25,138 nt of DNA from Planctomycetota bacterium (GCA_014381385.1 JACNLR010000115.1:1-25138), one strand, 5' to 3'; numbered from the stretch's first letter, positions 7,107-14,880 are shown. Program-made: numbers and translations. Notes: generated by a model not told the origin, from the sequence alone.

Positions 7107-7961
7107 ATGGCTTGGAATATTAATGGGTATAACGTATTTGAGACAGCAATCGAGCTGGCGATTATCTGGATAATCATCTTTTTAGCTTTCAGATTCCTGC
7201 AGGGGACTCGCGGTGGTGGTGTAATCCGAGGTCTATTTATCCTACTACTACCCCTCTGGTTGCTGCAAATGCTTCCCGCTCGATTGGCTGAATTTGACAG
7301 GCTCGATTTTTTTGCTGACCAATTTTTAACTGGTCTGTTCTTACTTTTAATTATTATTTTCCAACCCGAACTCCGTCAAGCAGCTGTGCGAGTAAGTCAA
7401 TCTGGTTTATTTGCATCCTTCCGAAAAATGTCTACAGTCGGCGGAACGACCATTTCGGCAATTGCAGAAGCTTCTGTTTTCTTGGGCCGCAATCAGTTTG
7501 GTGGTTTGATTGCAATCGAAAGAGAAAATAGCACAAGTGACCATGTCATTGGAGGCCAATCCATTGAAGCAGCCGTAAGCTCTCCCCTTTTGCAATCTAT
7601 CTTTTGGCCAAACAATCCGCTGCATGATCTTGGACTCATCATTAATGGCGATCGCATCACAAAGGCAAGCGTGCAATTCCCCCTCGCGGATGAGTCCGCT
7701 ATGTTGTCCCAAGACCTCGGATCAAGACACCGAGCAGGCGTAGGGCTATCTATGCGTTGCGATGCACTTGTCATCATCATCAGTGAGGAAACAGGTCGTG
7801 TCTCTTTTGCTGACCACGGTGAGTTAATCTTCATTGATCGCGACGACGTTGAAAGTGAACTTTCTAAAAGACTAAACCCAATAAAAGAAGAAGTCGTACA
7901 AGAACAATCTGCGGCAGAATCAATGGAGACACCTTCCACAGCGTCGGAGCCCACAGAATGA
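7107..7961 (+). CDS. cdaA: Diadenylate cyclase CdaA (DisA_N family) with altered DGA motif
   Basis: CdaA makes cyclic di-AMP from two ATP at the inner membrane. The 284 residues show three N-terminal transmembrane helices (about 10-32, 37-56, 71-86), the family junction FQPELRQA, GGLIAIEREN, NNPLHD, and SRHRAG with the catalytic RHR at 207-209. The DGA active-site motif reads D174-L175-G176, so the metal-binding Asp remains but Gly and Ala are replaced. A charged C-terminal tail of about 40 residues (EEVVQEQSAAES) follows the domain. The ATGA overlap at 7958-7961 couples it to the YbbR-domain gene, the usual CdaA regulator. Family assignment is strong; activity is uncertain. Confidence 0.92.
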   Translation: MAWNINGYNVFETAIELAIIWIIIFLAFRFLQGTRGGGVIRGLFILLLPLWLLQMLPARLAEFDRLDFFADQFLTGLFLLLIIIFQPELRQAAVRVSQSGLFASFRKMSTVGGTTISAIAEASVFLGRNQFGGLIAIERENSTSDHVIGGQSIEAAVSSPLLQSIFWPNNPLHDLGLIINGDRITKASVQFPLADESAMLSQDLGSRHRAGVGLSMRCDALVIIISEETGRVSFADHGELIFIDRDDVESELSKRLNPIKEEVVQEQSAAESMETPSTASEPTE

Positions 7962-8971
7962 ACAGAAAAGACGACACCATTGCAATTCTATTTGTATCTG
8001 CGCTCACCATAATTATTTGGATTTGGGCTGCAGGCAAGACTAAATACACATCGGATGTACTCGTAACACTGTATTTATCGCCAGCAATTGGATCAACGAG
8101 CACAATCTCGCCAGAATCCACTTCTATAACGCTTACGCTCTCTGGCGCAAGAGCGGCCGTTGACGCTGCAAAATCTGCTTGCGAGGACGGGTTACACTTA
8201 ACGCTCAGTGAAGCAGATGAAAAACTGACCTTATCCGAAGTTTCTACAAGAATTGCCGCCCTCGATGCAATCAAAGATACTGGCGCAAAAATTGACGATG
8301 TTACTTCACGAGCATTTCCTCTTGCCATTCATACTGTTGAGTTAGTGGAAGCAGCAGTTGAAGTCAGCCTTCCAAATATTACTGTCAGTGGAGATGTGAC
8401 GGTTGATCCAGCCATCGTAACGTTGCATATCCCAAAAGAACTCCGCAAGACATTACCAGAGGCAATAACCGTCGAAGCGGTCATCAGCGAGTTGGCTATA
8501 CAACAACTTCAGCCGGGAATTGTGCACAAGAGGGATGCCATCATTCGCGTATCAAAAGAACTAGAACAAGCGGGCGTTACTGCTTCTCCAAGTCGAGTTG
8601 AAGTCTCATTTAAAATTCAGTCGAGCACAATAACAAAAGAGTTGGCTCAAGTGCGCGTTCTTATTGCAGGACCCGCCGAAGATTATGCTGCGTATTCAAT
8701 CACACTTCCAAGAAAAGTTATTCCAAATGTTACTGTAGCGGCAGACACCGAAATTATTGCGGGTATCGAATCCGGCACAGTGAAAGTGTTTGCAATGCTT
8801 CGTCTTGCATCAAGCGATTTGGCACAGCGTATTGCTACAAAACGTGTAACTGCGTTTCTCGCTATCCTTGAAGACGGTACCGGTCACGAAGTTGTAGCTT
8901 CTGTCCAAGATCCAGCACTTCTAGATATTGAACTTAATATTGAACCCATCTCGCATCAAAGTACTCCGTAA
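7958..8971 (+). CDS. cdaR: YbbR-domain protein, CdaR-type regulator of CdaA
   Basis: 337 residues with one N-terminal transmembrane helix (about 8-25, ILFVSALTIIIWIWAAG) and a long periplasmic region of beta-rich repeats of the YbbR kind, for example SITLTLSGARAAVDA, VTLHIPKELRKTL and ISEL...HKRDAIIRV units. CdaR binds CdaA and modulates c-di-AMP synthesis in Firmicutes; here the role is inferred from domain and gene order. Its ATG overlaps the cdaA stop (ATGA). The glmM gene that follows in Firmicutes is absent, because the next gene is the convergent tyrS 21 bp away. Sequence repeats are divergent, so the number of YbbR domains (two to three) is uncertain. Confidence 0.85.
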   Translation: MNRKDDTIAILFVSALTIIIWIWAAGKTKYTSDVLVTLYLSPAIGSTSTISPESTSITLTLSGARAAVDAAKSACEDGLHLTLSEADEKLTLSEVSTRIAALDAIKDTGAKIDDVTSRAFPLAIHTVELVEAAVEVSLPNITVSGDVTVDPAIVTLHIPKELRKTLPEAITVEAVISELAIQQLQPGIVHKRDAIIRVSKELEQAGVTASPSRVEVSFKIQSSTITKELAQVRVLIAGPAEDYAAYSITLPRKVIPNVTVAADTEIIAGIESGTVKVFAMLRLASSDLAQRIATKRVTAFLAILEDGTGHEVVASVQDPALLDIELNIEPISHQSTP

Positions 8972-8992
8972 TCGAAATATTGCTCTACGTGT

Positions 8993-10297
8993 TTACACCC
9001 AGCGACTAGCGTACCACGCTTTTTTTCCCCTTCGAACCAAAATTGTAGCACCGTGAAGCAGGTCGCCGTTCGTAAGAACTCGGGCAAGTGCATCGTCGCC
9101 TATGATTTTTTTACCATTAATGGATACAGATCCGCTTTGTAGAAACTCGCGTGCTTCACGTTTACTTTTGCAAAGTTCCATTTTGGGAAGAAGCTGGACA
9201 AGGGATGCTTCTTCACTCCCAAGCGAGCTTTTTGAGAATTCGCCAGCGGGAACTTCTGAAAAAACTTCGCCAAGCATCTTTTCATCAAGCGAGGTAATGT
9301 CACCTCCAAACAATGCTTTTGCTGCTTCATTACAACGAACGACGTTTTCATCTCCATGGAAAATTTCTGTCATCGCATCAGCAAGGGCTTTTTGTGCTGC
9401 TCGTTGATGTGGCGCTTGCGCGTGCTCTGCTTCGATTTCCTCAATCGTTACTTGATCTAAAAACGTAAACCAACGTAAAAACTTCCCAGCATCATCATCT
9501 GAAATGTTTAACCAGTAATGATGGAAAGCAAATGGACTCGTTCGATCATCGGTAAGCCAAATCGCACCAGACTCTGTTTTGCCAATTTTGGAACCATCAC
9601 TGGCGGTTACAAGTGGGTTCGTAATACCTGCTCCCCTGAAGGTAATTTCAGGAGATTCAATCATATCTCTTCGTATCAAATCTATGCCCGCAACAATATT
9701 TCCGAACTGATCACTACCTGCAATTTGAATTGTGCAATCCATTTCGCGACGTAAATGCAAAAAGTCGTACGCTTGTAAAATCATGTAACTGAACTCGGTA
9801 TAGGAAATACCTTGTTCGCGGTTATTCAGCCGATCCTTCACTGAATCTTTTTGGATCATTGTGTTCACTGAGAAATACTTCCCCACATCTCGCAACACAT
9901 CAAGAAAACCAAGCTCGCACAACCAGTCAGCATTATTCACAATGACGGCTGCATTCTCGCCCTCAAAATCAAGTACCTTTGAAAAGCAACGAAGTTGTCC
10001 TTCTATATTTTTTGCAACTTGCTCTTTCGAAAGCAATTGCCGTTCAGCATCTTTGCCAGAGGGATCTCCGATAAGTCCCGTACCACCACCCATCAATACA
10101 ATCGGTGTATGCCCTGCGAGTTGCCAGTGGCGAAGCATTTTAATCGGCATGTAATTACCAATTGTTAGTGCATCCTTTGTTGGATCAAAACCGCAATATG
10201 CAATTCTGCTACCACTTGTTAGATGCTCCTTGAGTTCATCCCCCCCTGTAGTTTGATGGAGTAACCCACGCCATTTGAGTTCATCAAGAAATTGCAT
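8993..10297 (-). CDS. tyrS: Tyrosyl-tRNA synthetase
   Basis: TyrRS charges tRNA-Tyr in the cytoplasm. The 434 residues match the bacterial class I enzyme: FDPTKDALTIGN at 37-48 (HIGH region), GGGTGLIGDPSGK at 70-82, the tyrosine/tRNA region YTEFSYMILQAYDFL near 166-180, QIAGSDQFGN at 191-200, a KMSKS equivalent KIGKT at 237-241, and a C-terminal S4-like RNA-binding domain (SKREAREFLQSGSVSING). The HIGH motif reads Thr45-Ile-Gly-Asn48, with both histidines replaced, although Thr40 is kept. The gene starts 9 nt after the stop of the membrane-protein gene and has TAAACT 6 nt before its ATG. Confidence 0.95.
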   Translation of the reverse strand: MQFLDELKWRGLLHQTTGGDELKEHLTSGSRIAYCGFDPTKDALTIGNYMPIKMLRHWQLAGHTPIVLMGGGTGLIGDPSGKDAERQLLSKEQVAKNIEGQLRCFSKVLDFEGENAAVIVNNADWLCELGFLDVLRDVGKYFSVNTMIQKDSVKDRLNNREQGISYTEFSYMILQAYDFLHLRREMDCTIQIAGSDQFGNIVAGIDLIRRDMIESPEITFRGAGITNPLVTASDGSKIGKTESGAIWLTDDRTSPFAFHHYWLNISDDDAGKFLRWFTFLDQVTIEEIEAEHAQAPHQRAAQKALADAMTEIFHGDENVVRCNEAAKALFGGDITSLDEKMLGEVFSEVPAGEFSKSSLGSEEASLVQLLPKMELCKSKREAREFLQSGSVSINGKKIIGDDALARVLTNGDLLHGATILVRRGKKAWYASRWV

Positions 10298-10303
10298 GGT
10301 TGT

Positions 10304-10309
10304 AGTTTA
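10304..10309 (-). promoter_or_regulatory. Possible -10 element of tyrS
   Basis: TAAACT on the minus strand includes the upstream TAA stop and ends 6 nt before the tyrS ATG. No SD is present. Its spacing equals that of the other candidate leaderless promoters, but read-through from pheS is equally possible. Confidence 0.3.
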
Positions 10310-10840
10310 CCGCCAGTTTGCGACCTCGTTACGTGTTTGCTTTAGATTCAAGTAAATCAAAAGAAAAACAGGTAACGCCAAATACAGTGGCATCGAAATC
10401 ACAAGTTGTGCGAGGAACATACCCTGAACATCTGCGTTTTGGCTCACTAATTCCATTCGGGGCGCCCAATTCAACCACGCCGAAGCAATAGTAAACAAAA
10501 AATAGAACAAAGACCAATAAAGCAGTGTTACTCTTGCCATTGTAGAGCGCTGCAGCAACGCCATGCCAGAACCTACAAGAACAATTGAAAATACGATATG
10601 CAACAGATTCGCAATTGATGCAACCAAAGCAGCGGGCTCTGTTTCTTTTAGTTTGGCTGCTAATTCTTCGCTTAACTCACCCTCGCCAAACGGGATAGCC
10701 GTATGCAATTGTTCAATTTCAGCCATACCTGTAAATGCTAAGCAACCACCAAAGAGAGATAACCCCCCCACGACGATACAGACAGCACCAACTGTTGTAG
10801 GCCAAGTCGCACAGTATTGAGGATCTTGTTCTTGTTCCAT
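10307..10840 (-). CDS. Four-helix integral membrane protein, unknown
   Basis: A 177-residue protein with four predicted transmembrane helices at about 15-36, 71-96, 102-124 and 139-166. A charged loop (IEQLHTAIPFGEGELSEELAAKLKE) lies between helices 1 and 2. Both termini should be cytoplasmic. No family motif is recognised. Its ATG directly abuts the pheS stop (TAGATG), which implies translational coupling with pheS, and tyrS follows after 9 nt. Placement between two aminoacyl-tRNA synthetases is unusual but may be chance. Confidence 0.65.
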   Translation of the reverse strand: MEQEQDPQYCATWPTTVGAVCIVVGGLSLFGGCLAFTGMAEIEQLHTAIPFGEGELSEELAAKLKETEPAALVASIANLLHIVFSIVLVGSGMALLQRSTMARVTLLYWSLFYFLFTIASAWLNWAPRMELVSQNADVQGMFLAQLVISMPLYLALPVFLLIYLNLKQTRNEVANWR

Positions 10841-11824
10841 CTAGAATTGGCGCAGGAATCGAGCGTCGTTTTCAAAGAGCCAGCGAATATCTTGGATGCC
10901 ATATTTGAGCATCGCTACTCGTTCTATACCAAGTCCAAACGCGTAGCCTTGCCACTTATCGTTGTCGTATCCGACCTGTTCAAAAACATTTGGGTCCACT
11001 AACCCGCAGCCACCAATTTCAACCCATTGCCACTTCCCTTTAATTTTCATTTTCATATCCACTTCTGCGGAAGGCTCTGTGAATGGGAAAAAACTTGGCC
11101 GAAAGCGTACTTCAGCTTTGTCGCCAAAATACGATTTTGCAAATTGAAAAAGTGTGGTTTTCAAATCGACCATCGAAACTTTTGGCGCGACAAGTAACCC
11201 TTCGCATTGGTGGAACATGCTAAAGTGAGTCGCATCGTGCGTGTCGGGTCTATAGACTCGACCAACAGCAATAATTTTGATCGGTGGGGGTGTCGTTTCC
11301 ATCACACGTATTTGAACAGTAGAAGTTTGACTCCGAAGCATACGATCCCCGTCCATAAAAAAATTGTCGATTGGATCGCGAGCGGGATGGTTGTCTGGAA
11401 TATTCAGAGCGTTAAAGTTGTGGTATTCGTCTTCCACTTCAGGTCCATAGGCAACTGAGAATCCCATGCGACTAAATACTTCTGTAATGCCATCGATTGT
11501 CTTTGTAATAATGTGACGTCGCCCCGTTGCAACTTCTTCGCCGGGTTCAGTGACGTCTATCGGTGCCCTTGCAGCAGAGCTGCCAGACAACTCAGATTTT
11601 CGGGAGTCAAATGCACTCTCAAGTGCAGTCTTGACTTCGTTGAGTCGCTTGCCTACCTGCGGTTTATCTTTACCAGCTACGTCCTTCATGAGGGGCATCA
11701 CACCTTTGAGGCGTCCTTTGGACCCTAGATAGACGACTCGCCACGATTCAAGGGCATCCACGCTTTGGACAGAGCCAATCTCACGTATCGCATCTTCTTG
11801 TAGTTTTTCGAGCGTTGCGAGCAT
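10841..11824 (-). CDS. pheS: Phenylalanyl-tRNA synthetase alpha subunit
   Basis: The catalytic subunit of the alpha2-beta2 PheRS. The 327 residues have the usual N-terminal coiled-coil arm (about 1-90), class II motif 1 around HPARDPIDNFF, motif 2 around DATHFSMFHQCEGL, the FPFTEPSAEVDM and CGLVDPNVFEQ stretches, and motif 3 AFGLGIERVAMLKYG near the C-terminus. Length and motifs are normal. The partner gene pheT is not adjacent; instead a membrane-protein gene abuts the stop. It lies 79 bp beyond the terminator of the ribosomal cluster, so it needs its own promoter, and TATCAT sits 6 nt before the ATG. Confidence 0.97.
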   Translation of the reverse strand: MLATLEKLQEDAIREIGSVQSVDALESWRVVYLGSKGRLKGVMPLMKDVAGKDKPQVGKRLNEVKTALESAFDSRKSELSGSSAARAPIDVTEPGEEVATGRRHIITKTIDGITEVFSRMGFSVAYGPEVEDEYHNFNALNIPDNHPARDPIDNFFMDGDRMLRSQTSTVQIRVMETTPPPIKIIAVGRVYRPDTHDATHFSMFHQCEGLLVAPKVSMVDLKTTLFQFAKSYFGDKAEVRFRPSFFPFTEPSAEVDMKMKIKGKWQWVEIGGCGLVDPNVFEQVGYDNDKWQGYAFGLGIERVAMLKYGIQDIRWLFENDARFLRQF

Positions 11825-11830
11825 TCGCGC

Positions 11831-11836
11831 ATGATA
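11831..11836 (-). promoter_or_regulatory. -10 element of pheS, probable leaderless start
   Basis: On the minus strand TATCAT ends 6 nt before the pheS ATG, and no SD lies between. TTGACC occurs upstream but only 10 nt from the hexamer, too close for a standard -35. The preceding operon ends at a terminator, so a promoter is required in this 79-nt gap. Confidence 0.45.
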
Positions 11837-11902
11837 CCGAATTTTGGGTCAAGCCCCTATGTGCTCGGCCCATGGGAATCCCCTTTGCCAATTGTACTAC
11901 AT

Positions 11903-11936
11903 GAAAAAAACAGCCCCGAGTAAAACTCGGGGCTGT
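11903..11936 (-). terminator. Rho-independent terminator of the ribosomal cluster
   Basis: A perfect 11-bp stem (ACAGCCCCGAG with CTCGGGGCTGT, 11910-11920 and 11926-11936) and a 5-nt loop are followed on the minus strand by a run of seven T. It lies 25 nt beyond the rplQ stop and is oriented to end the leftward transcript. Confidence 0.92.
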
Positions 11937-11960
11937 CAAAAAATCTAGTGTAAACCGAAC

Positions 11961-12734
11961 TTACTCTTTTGGCTTTTCACCCTCTTCTGCTGCGTCTTCT
12001 GTAGGCTGGTCTTCTGTCGCAGTTTCTTCAGGTGCTTCTTCAACCGCTGCCACTTCTTCCGCGTTTTCAGCGGTTTCCTGAGCAATTGCCTCATCCACGA
12101 CAGCGTCGTCAGCTGCTTCGTCAACGATTGGCTCATCCACAGGTTCTTCTACAACAGGGGCTGCTGATACAAGAACCTTCGCAGCAAAATCTCGGCGACG
12201 TTGCTTTTGGTTTCGACGACGCGAATCGCCTCCGCCGATTTGTGGTCCTTCTTCCTCTCCGACTAGTTGCAAAATGACTAAATCAGTGCCATCGCCAAGC
12301 CTGCGCTTGCCAATTTTAACGATTCGGGTGTAGCCGCCGTCACGGTCAGCAAATTTCGGACCTACAACTGCCATAATGTGCTGTACAAGCCGTGGCGCTT
12401 TTCGAACTTCACCGTATCGGTTGAACTCGATTGAATCTTCATTTGGCAAATCAAAGTGTTCATTGTGCTTTGCTGAGTCTGGCACATTTGGGTCAGCAAC
12501 CCAGACATGAATCTTGCGATCATTAATCATCTGTTCAATACGTTTACGCGAATTGAACCCACCACGCTTTGCGATGGTGATGATTTTTTCTACAAACGGT
12601 TGTACTGCTTTTGCCTTTGGCAAGGTCGTTTCAATTTGACCGTGTTCAAAAAGTCCAGCAGCGAGGTTGCGAAGCATCGCCGTGCGATGCTCGCTGTCTC
12701 TACATAATTGTTTTCCATGAATTCTATGTCGCAT
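11961..12734 (-). CDS. rplQ: Ribosomal protein bL17 with long acidic C-terminal tail
   Basis: L17 binds near the peptide exit tunnel. The start is the ATG at 12734-12732 (MRHRIHGKQL), 7 nt after AAGGAG; an in-frame ATG 8 codons upstream lacks such support. Residues 1-160 hold the L17 domain (AMLRNLAAGLFEHGQIETTL near 19-38, GGYTRIVKIGKRR at 133-145) with an inserted segment around 75-115. Residues 160 to 257 form an extension: first basic (RRRNQKQRRR), then about 70 residues rich in Glu, Ala, Asp and Pro. Typical L17 is about 115-130 residues, so this protein is doubled in length. It is the last gene before the terminator. Confidence 0.95.
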   Translation of the reverse strand: MRHRIHGKQLCRDSEHRTAMLRNLAAGLFEHGQIETTLPKAKAVQPFVEKIITIAKRGGFNSRKRIEQMINDRKIHVWVADPNVPDSAKHNEHFDLPNEDSIEFNRYGEVRKAPRLVQHIMAVVGPKFADRDGGYTRIVKIGKRRLGDGTDLVILQLVGEEEGPQIGGGDSRRRNQKQRRRDFAAKVLVSAAPVVEEPVDEPIVDEAADDAVVDEAIAQETAENAEEVAAVEEAPEETATEDQPTEDAAEEGEKPKE

Positions 12735-12770
12735 GGTCGTACTCCTTACAAAACGCAAAAGGCGCTTTGG

Positions 12771-13928
12771 TTATTCATCACCTTCTGCGGAACCGATGAT
12801 TTCGTCATCGGCTGCTTGGGTGTCATTTATTACTTGTTCCGCGTCTCCAGCGGGTTCGACTACGCAGTCAAAATCTGCGCCTTCGTCATCACAGCAGTCG
12901 TCTCCATCTTCCATCGGAGGAAGTTCAACGCTGCCATCTACTCCTGGAGGGAGTTGCATGCCGAGTGTCAAATTGAGATCTTCTAATTTTCGCTTGATTT
13001 CACGAAGAGATGTTCGGCCGAAACTTCGCAAGCGAAGTAATTCGCGGTCGTTAAGTGAAACAAGTTGTGCTACACGGTCAATTGACGCGAGTTCTAAACA
13101 GTTTGATGAACGAACTGTAAGATCTAGATCGAGAATTGACATATTAAGCTTACGGATGAGTTCTTCGTCCACTGCTGCAGCTGCGGCAGCTTCGACACTC
13201 ACAATCTTCGTGCCAAGAGAATCGAATTGCACAAAAGCGTTCAAGTGTTTACGTAGAATCTTTGCAGATTCAACAAGGCACATCTCTGGGCTTATTGTTC
13301 CATCTGTCCAAACATCAAGTATCAAGCGGTCAAAGTTTGTTTGTTGGCCAACGCGAGTGTTTTCTACACGGTACCGAACACGTTGCACTGGGCTAAATGA
13401 AGCGTCGATCGGCAACTCGCCAATCACTTGCTCGTCCTTTGATGCGTACTGCTCTGCCGCTGGAACGTATCCACGACCGCGTTCGATTGTGAGCTCCATT
13501 TCAAAGTCGACCTTATCCGTCAACGTTGCGATTACGTGATCTGGGTTATAGACGGTTACGGAAGAATCAGCTTCAATAAGATCGGCAGTAACTTCACCAG
13601 GACCAGACGCTGATAAGCGTAGAATCTTTGGTTCGTCAGAATCAACATTCACAACTAAACCCTTGACATTCAAAACAATGTCAACCATGTCTTGTTTTAC
13701 ACCTTCGAGTGTGCAAAATTCGTGATCTGCACCTTTTACTCGAATCGATGTGATTGCTGAACCCTCAATGGTGCTGAGCAAAATTCGACGAAGGGAGTTA
13801 CCAATCGTAGTGCCAAAACCGTTTTCAAATGGTTCAACAATAAATCGACCAAATGTATCGGTTGCTGACTGTTCTTCTAAAATTACACTTGCGGGGAGTT
13901 CGAGTCCGCGCCATCGTACGTGCATCAT
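12771..13928 (-). CDS. rpoA: RNA polymerase alpha subunit with acidic tail
   Basis: Alpha dimerises to seed RNA polymerase assembly. The 385 residues show the N-terminal domain (ENGFGTTIGNSLRRILL at 35-51, TLEGVKQDMVDIVLNVKGL near 73-91), a linker with an Ala run (AAAAAAVD at 247-254), and the C-terminal domain at 265-325 with RSSNCLE (equivalents of E. coli Arg265 and Asn268 kept) and SFGRTSLREIK. A 60-residue acidic, Cys-containing tail follows (DGDDCCDDEG). E. coli alpha is 329 residues. The start at 13928 has GAGGA 8-10 nt upstream, and the second ATG codon follows directly. The rpsD gene, often just upstream, is missing. Confidence 0.97.
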   Translation of the reverse strand: MMHVRWRGLELPASVILEEQSATDTFGRFIVEPFENGFGTTIGNSLRRILLSTIEGSAITSIRVKGADHEFCTLEGVKQDMVDIVLNVKGLVVNVDSDEPKILRLSASGPGEVTADLIEADSSVTVYNPDHVIATLTDKVDFEMELTIERGRGYVPAAEQYASKDEQVIGELPIDASFSPVQRVRYRVENTRVGQQTNFDRLILDVWTDGTISPEMCLVESAKILRKHLNAFVQFDSLGTKIVSVEAAAAAAVDEELIRKLNMSILDLDLTVRSSNCLELASIDRVAQLVSLNDRELLRLRSFGRTSLREIKRKLEDLNLTLGMQLPPGVDGSVELPPMEDGDDCCDDEGADFDCVVEPAGDAEQVINDTQAADDEIIGSAEGDE

Positions 13929-14043
13929 TGTGCTTTCCTCTTTTGACAGTGGCTTCTAGCCAAAATAAACGCTTACCTAGAATCGGAGGACAATGGCTGT
14001 CAAACCCATTGAACCCATCTCTAAGGGGCGACAAATTACTTAC
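13929..14043 (-). other. 115-nt gap between rpsK and rpoA, possible internal promoter
   Basis: On the minus strand the gap contains TTGACA about 60 nt before rpoA, but no convincing -10 at 16-18 nt from it. A short GGC/GCC stem with a TTTTG/CAAAA outer pair lies closer to rpoA. This is where rpsD would sit in the standard alpha operon. No coding frame is supported. Confidence 0.3.
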
Positions 14044-14415
14044 TTAGACACGGCGTTGCTTCTTCGGGCGACAACCGTTAAATGGAACACCAGTGTGGTC
14101 TTCAACTGCAGTAATTCTCAAGCCGTTTTGCTCGAGTGCTGTGATTGCAGAATCACGACCACTACCGGGACCCTTTACGCGAATTTCAACTTCCGTGACG
14201 CCCATACGGCGACCTTTCACGGCAACTTTTTCTGCTGCACGTGCAGCAGCAAAGGGTGTCGCTTTACGAGCACCCTTGAATCCAACGGTGCCAGCAGAGT
14301 CCCAACATAGTGTTTCGCCACTGAGATCCGTCATCGTGACAATCGTATTGTTAAATGTTGCTTTGACATGGACAATTGCCTTGCCAATATTTTTACGTAT
14401 TTTTTTCTTAGCCAT
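14044..14415 (-). CDS. rpsK: Ribosomal protein uS11
   Basis: S11 lies on the 30S platform next to the decoding-site mRNA path. The 123 residues show the family core: ATFNNTIVTMTDLSGE near 19-34, SAGTVGFKGARKATPFAA near 40-57, RVKGPGSGRDSA near 78-89, and the C-terminal DHTGVPFNGCRPKKQRRV. Length is typical. The start is supported by AAAGGATAG upstream of the ATG. It is separated from rpsM by 87 nt that contain two hairpins. Confidence 0.97.
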   Translation of the reverse strand: MAKKKIRKNIGKAIVHVKATFNNTIVTMTDLSGETLCWDSAGTVGFKGARKATPFAAARAAEKVAVKGRRMGVTEVEIRVKGPGSGRDSAITALEQNGLRITAVEDHTGVPFNGCRPKKQRRV

Positions 14416-14441
14416 AATTCTCTATCCTTTTTCGCTCATGC

Positions 14442-14498
14442 GGTTCCATAATAAATTCGCTGGAACCTTGCGAGTGAAACGACAACGTGTCGGTTCAC
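14442..14498 (-). promoter_or_regulatory. Two hairpins in the rpsM-rpsK intergenic region
   Basis: A perfect 7-bp stem (GGTTCCA/TGGAACC, 14442-14448 and 14461-14467, 12-nt loop) lies beside a second stem at 14474-14498 (GTGAA/TTCAC enclosing GACA/TGTC). Neither is followed by a T-run on the minus strand. They could be an mRNA processing or ribosomal-protein binding site. Confidence 0.4.
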
Positions 14499-14502
14499 CT
14501 TC

Positions 14503-14880
14503 TTAACCCTTCACGCCCTTCTTACCTGCAACAGTCTTCTTACGACCCTTTCGAGTCCGAGCGTTACAACGAGTTCGCTGCCCACGTGTTGGCAAGCCCT
14601 TACGATGACGTTCGCCTCGATAAGATCGAATATCGCGTAAGCGCTGAATGTTTTGTTGTACTTGACGACGAAGGGTACCCTCAACCATCAAGTTTGTATC
14701 GAGGTACGCAGCAATTCGACCGACTTCGTCATCTGTAAGATCACTAGCTTTTGTGTCGGGATTGATGCCAGATTCTTCGAGAATATCGTCCGCAATCTTT
14801 GGGCCGATGCCGTAGATATATCGGAGCGAATATCGCACCTTTTTGTTTTCTGGGATGTCTACACCTGCAATACGTGGCAT
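14503..14880 (-). CDS. rpsM: Ribosomal protein uS13
   Basis: S13 forms the 30S head side of the subunit bridges. The 125 residues begin MPRIAGVDIPENKKV and include the helix-hairpin RYIYGIGPKIADDIL, DDEVGRIAAYLD, and the conserved basic end RSYRGERHRKGLPTRGQRT with NARTRKGRKKTVAGKK. Length is normal. GGAG lies 7 nt before the ATG. L36 precedes it, as in the standard alpha operon. Confidence 0.98.
   Translation of the reverse strand: MPRIAGVDIPENKKVRYSLRYIYGIGPKIADDILEESGINPDTKASDLTDDEVGRIAAYLDTNLMVEGTLRRQVQQNIQRLRDIRSYRGERHRKGLPTRGQRTRCNARTRKGRKKTVAGKKGVKG

Noticed and set aside
8972..8992. Terminator between the convergent cdaR and tyrS genes
   Set aside because: Only 21 bp, with no inverted repeat or T-run.
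11910..11940. Same hairpin as a terminator for the plus strand
   Set aside because: The hairpin is followed by an A-run on the plus strand; only the minus strand has the T-run, and no plus-strand gene ends there.
12733..13539. Rightward frame of 268 codons opposite rpoA
   Set aside because: Serine-rich antisense shadow caused by the codon pattern of rpoA; no independent start signal or domain.
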